In this document: positions 36,801 through 46,000 of the stretch, in pieces
Layout of the letters: each line of letters opens with the position of its first letter
Position numbering within the stretch: the first letter of the stretch is position 1
Assembly: GCF_000224145.3 (NCBI RefSeq)
Contig: NW_004190444.2
Span: 332,327 to 396,326, forward strand
Direction: 5' to 3'
DNA: 64,000 nucleotides
From: Ciona intestinalis
Taxonomy: Eukaryota; Chordata; Ascidiacea; Phlebobranchia; Cionidae
Notes under the pieces: model-generated
Databases searched by the model: none
Told to the model about the DNA's origin: nothing
What the model saw: only the letters and a program-made list of their open reading frames with translations
Position numbers and translations under genes: made by a program

Positions 36801-39265
36801 ATTAATAAAACTGCAATATTTGATTTATTACTTGTTTTGGCCTAAAATTATTCAGTGTTTGTTACAAGTTGCAACTAAGTAGGTGATTGTGGCTTTTTTA
36901 TTTTGATTCTGTATCAGTTACCTGGTTGTTGTTGTTCTATTCCCCTCTCTTCGTTCCTTAGATCTTGTAACCTTGAGTTTAATCTGAGGAATAAATGTTA
37001 GTTAGTTGGAGGTGTTGGTTGTTTGGCGTTTGGAAGGGTTGTTGGTGTCACTGGGCGGGATCAGCTAACTTTGTGGGTGATTGTTTTTCTGTATGACTGA
37101 CAATTTGGACAACCCATTACTTGGTTTAAGCAATTGTCATTAAGTGTCTTGACGATATATATGCCTAAAATGGTAGCATCGTGGAGCTTTGAACCCAAAA
37201 CCTCTTGGTAGAGGCGAGTCGTTTAAAGCTGTATCAGCATGTTGAGTGTAGACAGGCGAGTTATGGTTGGTATGGTCATATATATGGATTCGTTTACATA
37301 TAGTTCATTCACCTCGTCGTCTCGTCTTTCAAGCATTTTAACTCCCCCTCACAAACAGCGATCACTTCTCGCAATTCTTCCACGTTCTCTTCCGCCACCG
37401 TGCGGACGTCTAAGTTGGCCAACCATATCCGGTTGAGGGCGTGCGCACGTCGAGCGCTTTGGATTCGTTTCTTGGCTTCAGTTTCAAACTTGAGCTCTTC
37501 TATCTCTCTAAACTCCTCCCCGATTTTCTGATNNNNNNNNNNNNNNNNNNNNNNNNNNNNNNNNNNNNNNNNNNNNNNNNNNTGTCGAAAATTAACTTTG
37601 AAAGTGCACGAAATCGTGCTGCGTCACCGTATTTTCCACACCAGCCGTTATGAATTAAACCAGAGTTAGATTATTACGTCATAGAATGCGTATTGTTACG
37701 TTTGATTCCTACGTTAAAACAGTGGGAAAAAACAAGGCTGTAACGTATGTAATATACCACTATTGTGACGTAACAGACCGCGATTGTGACGTAATAAATT
37801 GTTAACCTTACGCAAATCAGACGAATTACGGTGACGAAGCATGTTTTCGCGCATTTTTAAAGTTAATTTTCGACACGAACGCCCGACTTTTTTGAAAAAA
37901 AAATTAGACAGCAGGTATCAGTGAGGGCTATAGAACATTTTGAAACCAAAATTTCAGGTGGCCACCAGCTAAAGGATTACCTAGTTCATTCACCTCGTTG
38001 TCTCGTCTTTCAAGCATTTTAACTCCCCCTCACAAACAGCGATCACTTCCCGCAATTCTTCCACGTTCTCTTCCGCCACCGTGCGGACGTCTAAGTTGGC
38101 CAACCATATCCGGTTGAGGGCGTGCGCACGTCGAGCGCTTTGGATTCGTTTCTTGGCTTCAGTTTCAAACTTGAGCTCTTCTATCTCTCTAACCTCCTCC
38201 CCGATTTTCTGATATAAAAACACAAATAAAAACCAACTATTTGTAAACATATAATAACGTTTACAGGGCACAATGGTTAGCGTTCTCCTTTAGCTTAGAC
38301 GATACGGGTTCGACGCTACCATTGTGGGCGTTTGTGTCCTTGTATAAGACACTTAACGGCAATTGCTCCAACCCATTGGTTACTAATGAGTTTTATACTT
38401 TTGTTTTTTTTATTTAAATTTAAATACGCGGTAATCAGCAATTGAAAGAGCATCGTAACGTTCGTTGTTTAAAAAAGTTGTAGAATTATCTTTCTATTGT
38501 AAACGTCACAATGTTTTTTTAAGTAATAGTGACGTCACAAGGAAGTGAAAAACAAGCACACGGGAATCTCCGGGTTAATTGTGACAAGACAATAGATAAG
38601 ACAGCAAGATATGTATGACGTCATACATAGCTTTGTTTCGGTATTCTAGATCTATTATTAAATCATTATTACTATATTTGTAGAATTATGACGTCACGAT
38701 ACATGATTTTTTGTTTGTTGGAAATATATTCAAAAAACAATTTAACCAAGAAACCCGACGAAACAACAGTAGTTCCAAAGCAGCTTTGCATAAACTGCAC
38801 CAACGCTTGTTATAAACTTTATTGCAAACTATGCAGACATAACAACTTATTTTGCTGCTAATTCCTGTCCTCTCGTTGTTAACAAATAATATACCATGAT
38901 ACTTATTTTCTCTTTGTAGTATAGTAAGCTAACAACGAAAAGAAGGGATTTAGCAGCAAAAAAGTCATAAAACACGCTATGGGTAAAATAATTGCAAACT
39001 GTCGCTTAACAGCCTTAACTCAACATAAACTTTCAAAGTATACACAACTTTATTGAAAAGAAAGCGTGGCTGCTAAACCTATAATCCAGTATACTGTATT
39101 TCAGCTGTGTTTAATTCTAACAAAATTAAATGCAAAATAAGGGAATTAGCAGCAAAACGGCAGTCGTTATAACATGTTACCGGTAAAATAAATGCAAACT
39201 ATTGCTTAAAACTATAAAAAAATACTTTCCATAACTCGTCTTACCTTGAGCCGTGTGTCGTCCAT
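13680..39265 (-). CDS. PALM2AKAP2-like: Paralemmin/AKAP2-MISP-like scaffold protein, 22 exons (PALM2AKAP2-type architecture)
   Basis: Exons in gene order: 39245-39265, 37994-38208, 36922-36983, 34252-34346, 32093-32131, 28093-28113, 27704-27791, 26898-27224, 25226-26147, 23965-24105, 22411-22539, 22035-22140, 19693-19847, 18516-18656, 17415-17716, 16822-16963, 16423-16753, 15709-15871, 15418-15530, 15015-15192, 14439-14557, 13680-13769. All phases fit, giving 3,900 nt (1,299 aa plus TAG). Start is MDDTRLK. Residues about 1-115 form a coiled coil with a paralemmin-like HALNRIWLA segment. Residues about 180-600 are acidic. FIDREIRESAEREE and the C-terminal KSNLAKQWEAGRF match AKAP2/MISP patterns. 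By family it should be a membrane/actin-associated scaffold, possibly PKA-anchoring. The C-terminal assignment is firm, the paralemmin part moderate. There is no CaaX box at the end. An AATAAA on this strand lies at 13514-13519. Confidence 0.8.
16423..19847 (-). CDS. PALM/AKAP2-like gene: exons 13-17 with the first AKAP2/MISP-like module
   Basis: Exon 13 (19693-19847) encodes DAINLWESKLSDKFAKQE. Exon 14 (18516-18656) encodes AQRQAQEKRERTESMSS. Exon 15 (17415-17716) has a Pro/Ser-rich part and then ESFIDREIRESAEREEQWK, which fits the (T/S)PIEREIRLAxEREExLR motif of MISP and AKAP2. Exon 16 (16822-16963) is read in the phase-consistent frame IDRLSMTSSNEST. Exon 17 (16423-16753) is Ser/Thr/Asp-rich with SGIECNAPNP. 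Exon 15 also starts after TTATTACGTCACAG. Confidence 0.78.
19848..22034. other. PALM/AKAP2-like intron between exons 12 and 13
   Basis: AT-rich, with a partial MITE near 19870, TATATA runs near 19640 just outside, and TGACGTCA-type motifs near 21770-21900. No exon supported. Confidence 0.6.
22035..24105 (-). CDS. PALM/AKAP2-like gene: basic Trp/Lys-rich exons 10-12
   Basis: Exon 10 (23965-24105) encodes TKWFGQAKPKDKVWLKPKG. Exon 11 (22411-22539) encodes NPNYVPKWKPPVEKKWED. Exon 12 (22035-22140) encodes YEERRRQRIESSSAHS. Together this is a lysine- and tryptophan-rich segment of no family I recognise. It runs into a charged helix and a Ser-rich end. Exon 11 begins right after the acceptor TTATTACGTCACAG. 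Reading on past its donor (AAAAA/GTGGGT) reaches a stop in nine codons or fewer, so intron retention would truncate the protein. Confidence 0.7.
22175..22385 (-). repeat. Two units of the SINE-tail repeat
   Basis: GTCGTTATAACACGGGTGTT twice, about 100 bases apart, with GCCCGCTTACAAGTTA. It lies in the 22141-22410 intron of the PALM/AKAP2-like gene. Confidence 0.75.
22645..22806. mobile_element. MITE copy
   Basis: ATAGTATTGTGGGGTAAGAT at one end and CCGTCTTACCCCACCCTACA at the other. Confidence 0.75.
24165..24350 (-). mobile_element. SINE fragment, antisense
   Basis: Tail sequence at 24165-24240, then GTGACCTCTGGATTGG and a tRNA-like region with TCTTGATTAGAGGCAGGTGC. A related antisense piece lies at 37065-37230. 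Confidence 0.6.
24948..25172. mobile_element. MITE copy, two left ends
   Basis: ATAGTAAGGTGGGGTAAAAT followed by a second TAGTACTGTGGGGTAAGATG, ending TTTTGCCCCAACCTACTATA. Looks like one element inserted next to or into another. Confidence 0.65.
25226..27224 (-). CDS. PALM/AKAP2-like gene: acidic Asp-Val-Thr-rich exons 8-9
   Basis: Exon 8 (26898-27224) and exon 9 (25226-26147), about 415 residues. Highly acidic and low in hydrophobic residues, so probably disordered. DVT occurs four times in exon 8 and eight times in exon 9, with further EVT, NDIT and NVT. Each DVT is encoded by GACGTCAC/GACGTAAC-like DNA, the same octamer that fills the surrounding introns. Exon 8 ends in a proline-basic stretch, VPPVPKPRKKRKPR, which could be an SH3 ligand or a nuclear-type basic patch. 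The exon join falls inside an Asp codon (phase 1). Confidence 0.8.
27704..32131 (-). CDS. PALM/AKAP2-like gene: small exons 5-7
   Basis: Exon 5 (32093-32131, 13 codons, EILLKRNFENLDL), exon 6 (28093-28113, 7 codons, RGIMEKS) and exon 7 (27704-27791, KLLAELAPRYQLQYKIDLAL). The joins are phase 0, and exon 7 ends in phase 1. Exon 7 could form an amphipathic helix. Exon 6 contains an in-frame ATG that could serve as an alternative start for an AKAP2-only product. These exons are short, so each alone is less certain than the conserved domains. Confidence 0.55.
28114..32092. other. Large PALM/AKAP2-like intron between exons 5 and 6
   Basis: Holds dense TGACGTCA variants, a short MITE (30572-30626), a partial one near 31750 and a candidate 15-base microexon at 28878-28892. 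No conserved coding domain seen. Confidence 0.6.
28878..28892 (-). other. Candidate 15-nt microexon of the PALM/AKAP2-like gene
   Basis: On the minus strand CGACACAG precedes GCGATGACAGAGAAG, which precedes GTACGC. Phase 0 on both sides, so A-M-T-E-K could be added between exons 5 and 6, or ATG could be an alternative start. Weak evidence. Confidence 0.25.
33512..33712. mobile_element. MITE copy
   Basis: CAGTACTGTGGGGGGGTAAT to CCTCCCCACCCTACTATATA, with the usual internal ACAACGATCTATGAAAGTCG. Confidence 0.72.
33945..34215 (+). mobile_element. Composite SINE copy
   Basis: GCGTTCGAGGCCC B-box-like start, ACGTTTAACGGAAATTGCTC, TAATGGGTTGTCCAAATTGT, then GGTGTATGAAACAGAAC. It lies just before PALM/AKAP2-like exon 4, in the neighbouring intron. 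Confidence 0.72.
34252..39265 (-). CDS. PALM/AKAP2-like gene: N-terminal coiled-coil exons 1-4
   Basis: Exon 1 (39245-39265) gives MDDTRLK. Exon 2 (37994-38208) continues KIGEEVREIEELKFETEAKK and ends in LKDETT. Exon 3 (36922-36983) gives LNSRLQDLRNEERGIEQ. Exon 4 (34252-34346) gives LQELEVFSRNKELIKPS. Heptad-like charge and Leu spacing indicates a coiled coil. The order (short start, KR-rich helix, ALxRxWL, second helix) follows the paralemmin N-terminus as I recall it; a profile search is needed. ALG9 lies in the intron between exons 3 and 4 on the other strand. Confidence 0.7.
34911..36689 (+). CDS. ALG9: ALG9 alpha-1,2-mannosyltransferase (intronless)
   Basis: 592-aa polytopic ER membrane enzyme of the GT22/GT-C class. 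In the ER lumen it adds alpha-1,2-linked mannoses from dolichyl-phosphate-mannose to the growing lipid-linked oligosaccharide for N-glycosylation. Near the N-terminus (about residues 65-90) is DCDETYNYWEPLHHLLYGEG, whose acidic residues are the conserved luminal-loop catalytic type. Mid-protein are LNILTYNVFTEHGPDIYGTE and RPHKEERFLFPIYPLICL (about residue 353). Towards the C-terminus are KEWHRFPSSFLLP and EEKSRYVDVETCHFLIDF. Length matches human ALG9 (about 611). The ATG is the first in frame after a T-rich stretch. AATAAA follows at 36804-36809. The gene has no introns and is antisense inside an intron of the PALM/AKAP2-like gene. Confidence 0.96.
   Translation: MKHKKGIYIKTAPQQKEGEEYVEDAKDCRKDDSKISEVWLPNSNTAFRLLMSANLCSALMNNVTDCDETYNYWEPLHHLLYGEGFQTWEYSPVYAIRSWAYICLHSMLTWAHLGFLNENKLLVFYFIRMIFGLVCTLCEIQFYKGVSLRFGNNVARILLALMVLGTGMFISSTAFLPSTFCMFGTFLFMGLWLQEKLNLAILTVAASAIIGWPFSVALGIPLAVDILIRRRKYWFFTKWCLVAIATMLLPSFLIDSFFYGKPVIASLNILTYNVFTEHGPDIYGTEPLSYYVINGFLNFNVAFLLALSTIVIVPICEVIIVLKHAGYRPPMLLISFSIAPMYIWILIFFTRPHKEERFLFPIYPLICLSSAVTIATLQKLYGFFKFHRYLSVQWIAALVLTIYGVISLSRSFALFNAYHGSMELYPKLHHIADKADTSETTVRVCMGKEWHRFPSSFLLPNNFTLELIRSEFKGQLPAKFEAPGLEGTRAEPRHFNDENLEEKSRYVDVETCHFLIDFNHGEESTHEPIYSQQQDNWKILKEVDFLISKKSTSSLHRAFFVPFYFYERNDFGKYQLLQSRTNLLKRKPDSNT
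36804..36809 (+). promoter_or_regulatory. ALG9 polyadenylation signal AATAAA
   Basis: Canonical hexamer about 115 bases after the ALG9 stop and before the antisense exon 3 at 36922. Confidence 0.6.
37313..37527 (-). pseudogene. Second copy of PALM-like exon 2
   Basis: A 215-base copy of exon 2 (37994-38208) with about three substitutions, one changing Val to Phe in GEEVREIEE. It keeps the open frame and donor (GAG/GTGAAT). The acceptor side is cut by a 50-N gap that starts six bases beyond the exon. Downstream intron sequence differs from that of the first copy within about 12 bases. Because 215 is not a multiple of 3, using both copies would break the frame. It is therefore a mutually exclusive exon, a recent duplicate or an unmerged allele. 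Confidence 0.7.
37533..37582. other. Assembly gap of 50 N
   Basis: Truncates the acceptor side of the second PALM-like exon 2 copy. Confidence 1.
38265..38390 (+). mobile_element. SINE head with tRNA-like A and B boxes
   Basis: CACAATGGTTAGCGTTCTCC (A-box-like) and GGGTTCGACGCTACC (B-box-like), then TTGTATAAGACACTTAACGG. It shows the tRNA origin of the family most clearly. Confidence 0.72.
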
Positions 39266-40010
39266 GCTTACCAGCTATACAATGAAACCACAGCTCTGTA
39301 CAAGCAATAACTTCATACGCATTCTGTCATCGCTATACCAATGCACTCGCTTTAATTACCATCAGCGTTAATCCATTGAGCTCTGGTAATGCTATGATGC
39401 AATAAACGGCCGCTCGATTTGGAAACTAGAGGAATATTTAAATATTTTTAAAAAATGAACAAATATCATTTTGAACAAATTTGATGGTATTTGGTTTGTC
39501 GTTATGACGAATAAATCAACGGGACAGGAAATGATTTGTCGTGTTCTGTGGCACCGTCTAGCGGCTGGTGTTTTTCTAATAAATACGCCCATTTTTATTG
39601 TGTCCCTTAGTGCCCACTGTTTCACAAATATGCTATTCGCTTGGTGGCGCTATGGGGCCTAATGGGAGAGAAACTAATGAGGCGAAAAAATGTTTTTCTG
39701 CTCGTCGCTGATTGGTCGACCATGTTTAAAGGACTCTTTTTTCGACGTCGCAGTAAAGCGAGAACTGTTACGTCACAAACAGACGCATTGTCCGTGGAAC
39801 GTTGGAAACAATGGATCTGTAAATTGAGTTAGATGAGATTGTTACGTAGTAAACGAAGTATTGTTACGTCATAAATGTAGTTAAGAGCGAGAATTTAAAT
39901 GTGATGACGTCAGTTGATGTATTATGACGTCATATTTCAATTCCCAGAATTAGATTTAAATCACTGTGTTGTCTTTATGACGTTGCATTCCATTATGACG
40001 GAATAAAAGA
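39266..40010 (+). promoter_or_regulatory. Divergent intergenic region with CRE-type palindromes
   Basis: 745 bases separate the inferred start codons of the PALM/AKAP2-like gene (minus) and the RPTP gene (plus). TGACGTCA occurs at 39905-39912 and 39925-39932, 20 bases apart, with TTACGTCA variants at about 39768 and 39866. This is a candidate shared promoter. 5' UTR exons could shift the true starts, and the octamer is common across the locus, so function is inference only. Confidence 0.4.
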
Positions 40011-40083
40011 ATGATTATGGACGTAACAGTAGTTCTATTATTGCTACATCTCGCATCTATGACGAGGGGTCTCCCGGCTTATG
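40011..40083 (+). CDS. RPTP gene: signal-peptide exon 1
   Basis: The open frame begins [20 protein letters not shown] and leaves at TATG/GTAATT in phase 1, exactly what the MAM exon at 42611 needs. Charge-poor start, Leu-rich core and small residues before GLPAYG make a good secretion signal. The first in-frame ATG (40011) follows an upstream TGA at 39996; the ATG at 40017 is an alternative. It was chosen by phase and hydrophobicity, without transcript evidence. The following intron is about 2.5 kb. Confidence 0.75.
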
Positions 40084-43000
40084 GTAATTATCAATTATTT
40101 ATTTTGCGGCATTTTGCAACGAGTTGCTGTTATGTGCGTTGTTGAGTAATATGGACGATGTTTTCATTCTTTTATCGTCACATTTGGTATTTTGGTTGTT
40201 AACAAAGAATATTTTCCTTGTCACTCTAAAAGAGAGTTGTTGGTTGCTAAAAACACGATTGGAAAATATGTGCTAATGGTATCCCATCTCACCCCACAGT
40301 AATATTCCATATACAAAGTTAACTATAGACACTTTCTCGTATTCTACTTTGCAACAAGTTGGTTTATATGTGTTGTATGTTTGTAGTGTTGAGGGTTAGT
40401 ACTTTCGTAGTTCCACGAAACAAATTTCGCGATTTCGGATTAAATTTGATTAACCCAATTAACAATAGGATTGTGTGTGACGTAACAAACATATGGCGCG
40501 TGGCGCCGATTGTGACGTAGTTTGAAGTATTGTGACGTAATAAAGCGAGTTTTCGTGTCGTTTGTTTTAATTTTGGCATGAATTATTCACATTAAACTAC
40601 GTCACAATACCTATTATGTTGAAATTCTGGAATTTCAATTACGCATCGTTTGTTTCGTTGATGACATAACAATCGGTTTGCTTGTTTATTATTTCTAGAA
40701 ATTTAGAAGTTTCTTTAATTCCCGAATATGTTTGTTCATCGAATAATGCCCATTGTTAACCCGCAACACGTAACAATACAAATCCGACATCAAGGTTTAT
40801 TACGTCACTGTGACGCCATTTCCTGCTACATTATTCTTTGATCGCGACTTTAATTTGAACATCCTCTGTGACGTCATCATCACTATTATTACGTCATAAC
40901 ACTCCAATCGCGCTTTCGCTTCTTTATTGTCACTTCAACTATTTGACCCAAAATCGACAACTTCGTTCTGGAATCCCCGCAGCGATCGCCGCATTATGAC
41001 GTAACACTTATCATTGTGACGACACATGTTCTTATTTGTTAACAATCCAACAATGCAAGTTCTAGAATTCAATTGTTTGAACCTTTTCCATTATCATGTC
41101 GCGTATCTCGGCACTTATTGTTGCGTCATAATCATGTCTGTTACTCGTCAAGTTTTACATTGTTACGTCAGAATATTCCATTTTTTCTTTCACAATTAAC
41201 ATCAAAGATTACAGAATTCTTGAACGAACGGGTGTTTATGACGTCATAATTGCATACGTCGTGTGTTACGTCACAAGTAAAATGGTTCTAGAATATGTAA
41301 TTGTCTAAAACTACTCTTTGTTAACGAACACGGTTATTTCTTTCGTTTGGAACGTATTATTACGTCATAACTACCATTCCATAGTTCATAATCAGATAGA
41401 GAAATCCGCGCGAGAAAAGCTGTGTTGGAATCTTGTTTTGAAGTTTCTGTTGGCCCCAGGGTATTTTGTGTAGATTCTCACGGTGGCAAGCAACCACAGG
41501 GACCTCATACTCGTGTGTGGGATTGCCTGTAAATTGGTCAATAAATGGTTGCGTGTGGCGTTTATTGGCTTAATGTGAACTAGAAGTCTAATCAATGTCA
41601 CATTTACTCAATGTAATGTTGGGGGTAAGAACTAGGCTGTAACTTTGGTGGATAGCAACCTCTTTTTCACTGACGATTGTGTTGTCGTTGCTTAAAGACC
41701 GATTACCGAAAGTAACTTGGTCCATTATCAGTGTAAAAGAGGTTACTATCCACCAAGTTACTGCCTGAAACATAATAAGTTTAACTTGGTCCATTATCAA
41801 TGTAAACATAGTTAAATTATGTACATCCATTAGCACCCATAGAGTGCATGGCGAATTCCATCCTACTTAAACACACAAGTACCCAACCTTGCTATAAAGC
41901 CATCTGCCACTCCTGGCAATAGTTTCAATTGTTCGTATAAGTGTTCACCCAACCATGAACACACAATACCCATTGTGACATCACAATGTAGTTGTGTTGC
42001 AACAATATATTAATATTCGGCATGGAATTGATGGATTTTCCTCCAAGACCTCATGTTGTTTCACAAAACAGATATTTAGTTTAATTTTTATTAAATTGTG
42101 TTTGCAATGTGTGTATATTACTTTCACAAAACATGTAAATTAATGTGAGATAAAGGGCAACTAAATTTGCAGAAAAAAATTAGGTTTTTACTCCTTTTAA
42201 ACCACATTCTTGGAACTCTGCTTTTTGTTTAAATATTTTATTACATTTTGAAAGGTTCTTGCGGCCACTAACATGTTTGTAAGTTTGTGAACACACGGAA
42301 GCACTTATGAATCGTGTGTTATCATGCTTTTATTTGATGCTTTTACTCAAGCAGTTTTAAACAACTATCATCTGATCATAATTTCTGTCTAAATTTTGCA
42401 AATACGTTTTTCTTCACTAGCACCAAGCAAATCATAATCTATATATCCTACACTAAGGTTCTTGCAGTTTTCAAAATACACCAATGTATTTATAACTTAT
42501 CAAGATACCTAAATACTGTATAAATCATAGACTAACAATTTTAACATCAAGATTTTTTGCAGAAATCACACTTTGGTTTCATGTTTTGATCTAACACATT
42601 TCACATCCAGGTTCATGCAATTTTGACGAGGCTGATTATTCATGCGGGTACACGCAAGAAGTTGACGATAACTTTGATTGGTTAAAGCAAAACAATGTTG
42701 ATGGCGGATATTTCATGGAGGTAGAAACCGAGAATCACATCAGGAATCAAAAAGCTGTTTTCACGAGTCCACAGATTGTACAACAGGTAGAGTGCAATGT
42801 ACATGATAATAGTAGTTGGTATGGCGGGTGTTTTGGTGGAACTAGTAAAACATTATTAAAACGTTACATAATTTTTAATTTTTTAAGTCATTTAAAGAGA
42901 AATATAGGAGGGAGCCTTGTAAGTGGGCATAAGGTGTATAAACAGATATCTGTTGGGCAGGAGTTTCCTAAAGTTTTTTTTATATGCCCGCATTTAAACT

Positions 43001-46000
43001 GAGTTTTGTTCCCTTCTAATTTATTTTTCATAAAATAGAATATTTGTTTATTATTGTTACATTATAAAATATTGCCCCAACCCAACCCAACTCAACTCAA
43101 CCCAACCCAACTCAACACGGCACCCACTAAATCCTTAACGTATAGTTTGGTATTATGATCCCACTCCCTAGAACTCTCATCTGCTTGTATTAAAACACAT
43201 TTAACTCCACAACAGGACACACACTGCTTCTCATTCAAATACCATCTGGAAGGGTCAGGAGTCGTAACCGATGGTAACGGATCCTCCCCACTTGGCACTC
43301 TACCGACAGCTAGTGGTCGGTTATCGGTTTACGTCAGAAACGACAACACCGACACTTTGTTACAGCCAGTATGGACAACACCCGAGTTAGGGGGCACCGA
43401 TGGCTGGGCGACGGTTCATCTGGCTCTTAACCCATTGGCTTACAGGGTAAGAGGTGGTCGGAACACATTTTCTAAAAATCAATTTTATTTTAGTTTTTTA
43501 CAATAATACAGTATTAAGTCATTTTAATATTTGGTTTTGTTTATGTTTTATTCATTATAGAGGTAAGTTTTGAATTTTGTTAAAAAAATAACTTATATAT
43601 AAGAATAACATATTCGCAATGACTTTTTACTCCAAGTTTGTTTGTTTTAACGGATATTATATTATTTCTATAGGTATCGTTTGAAGCCACTGTGCTACAA
43701 GATATTCCCGGAGTTATAGCGGTCGATAATATTGTTGTGTCTTCAAAACCGTGTGGTGGGTTATATGCTTTCTATTTTGGATAGTTTGTTTTGTAAAAAC
43801 TTCAAAATTTGTTTAATTTGCAAAACAAATTATAAATATTTTATTTTTTTTAAAGTTTTTTTTTTGTTGTGCCTTTGTGTAAAAGATTAGATAATATTTG
43901 CAAAATGGAAAGTACAACTTATGGTTAATAAATTATACATATCGAACATCAAATAAAACCATGAAGAGATGGGAATTAACTTAAACGACGGTTGTTAAAA
44001 CTTGCTATGAATAAAATATAACATTAGTATATCAGTTAGCATGCAGATAAAAGTTACTTTGTGTCTTAAGTTGTTTAAAGGATTATAATAATCTGGGTGG
44101 AGTTTATAATTGGATGTAGACTTGCCTCAGGGTAACATTATTATTACCACAGTAGATAGCCCTATATAGGAAGTCATAGAAAGTATTGGCTTCCAATTCA
44201 ATATTGAATGCATCTGTAATATTAACCATGGTTTATTAATTTCCAAACGACTGATGTTTCGCTGCCAATTCTATTTTCTTTGTGTTTTTTTTTAATAAAT
44301 TCTAATACCTGTCTTTGGTATATTATATTCTATATGCAACAGAATATAAATCATGTGATTATTTGCAAATTATATTATGATGTTTTGATATCACTTTGAA
44401 ACAACTATTGTTTTGCTGCTAATCCCTTCTACTGGTGACTTCTTATTCAAAAAGATAAATTAATGTGTCTGACATTCCGACACCATGTTAAAATGTGATT
44501 TCAATATTTTCAACCTGTAGCATTAAGTTTCATTGATTTTTAACTTGTCTGCAATATTATTTGACTCTGCTTGTTTGTATAGACACCGAACAGCAAAGTT
44601 AAGTATGTTTCACTCCAGCCACCTTTACACCCATACCTTCATTTAATCAATTGTTCTCACCCCCAGATTCCACCCCCCATTTCCTAAGGCTTGGTAACAA
44701 GGACGTGAACAAGGGACAAAATGTTTCGTTGAAATGCTTGTTATGGGGCCATAGTGGACCTGACCAAGTTATTTTGATGCAAAAGTCGAGCGGGGAAACA
44801 ATCACTAGATCCACGAGGAAGGTGTTGGACGACCATCTATCTGTTACTTTCAAGTAAATATCGGGTTGAATTATCGTTTGTATATTTAGGCGTGTGTATA
44901 TATTAGTATGGAAGACATCTTATGGGTATTGTTTGTTTAAGGACCAATATTTTGTTGGCCATACATCGAGACATCATCAGGGTTTGCCATTAAGTGTCTT
45001 GCCTAAGAACACATACGCACACAATAGTAGCAGCGATGAGCCTCGAACCTGTGTCCTTTGAGCTAAAGGCAAGGGCTGTAACCACTGTGACATGGCACCA
45101 GATAAAATAACAGTGTTTCAATAAAACTGTTGGCATCATCAGTGCTTGTAAAAGATTGAGTAGACTTGGTGAAACATCTGCTATAGTATAATGAGTCTAT
45201 ACTCGATAATTGTAACCTTGATATTCATAGTTTTACGAACGTGGATCTCCACGAAAGTGGGAAATATCGGTGCATTTCACAAGAAGCTACGAAAGTTGGA
45301 GTTTCAAATTATGCCCAGCTGAGTGTGAGAAGTGAGTGACATATGTTTATTGGATGTATAATGACCAGTCTACACCTAACCAATACACCAAGTTACTGAC
45401 CATTAGTTTGAATCCCCATGGGAGTTTATTAATAGAGAGGATGGAATATATCCGGTGGTTGGAGAGGTCAAATGTTTGTTGTTATGTTGTTGTGTTGTTA
45501 TGGTGGTATAGTATTTGTTGGTGTATATTGTATGAACAAATGAATGTAACTTACTTTATTATCGCGTGGCCGGAAAATTATATAACACGGGTGTTCCTAC
45601 ACCTCGTGCCAGCTTACGAGTTACCACGTATGTTACTTTGTGGGTGATTAGTGGTTACTATTCATATGTATGTGGGGTTTTTCAAGGGTATTGTAGCNNN
45701 NNNNNNNNNNNNNNNNNNNNNNNNNNNNNNNNNNNNNNNNNNNNNNNTGTGCAACTTGTTTAATTTTTTCTTTATCACTTTTGAACAAACTTACTTTTTT
45801 GTTTAATATTGTTACAGCATTTTAGGGATTCTGAAGAACTAGAAATGCTGTTAAATTGTCCCCCTTCCTTAATACCTTTGTTTCTATTGCTTTAAAAGAT
45901 GGATTATTAAGGCGTTATCTTTCGTCAAACGTGCTTTATCGAATTTTCCCAAAATATTATTTTATTTGGCAATTTAAGGTAACCCCATCTGTGGATCCAA

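Larger units (their letters stand above)
16400..41400. repeat. Region saturated with TGACGTCA / TTACGTCA octamers
   Basis: The palindrome TGACGTCA and one- or two-base variants occur many times per kilobase on both strands in introns, exons and intergenic DNA. Examples: 16663 area, 25330-26110 (many), 27035-27115, 28679, 30830, 31300, 38690, 40865. They are rarer at 42-62 kb. The copies are not in tandem and share only short flanks (often ATTATGACGTCATAAT or TTGTTACGTCA). Confidence 0.85.

Noticed and set aside
38265..38340. Possible tRNA gene
   Set aside because: A- and B-box-like motifs are present but no cloverleaf closes; it is the head of a SINE repeated across the window.
39471..39832. 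Plus-strand frames before the RPTP gene
   Set aside because: No homology visible. The signal-peptide exon at 40011 fits in phase and these do not.
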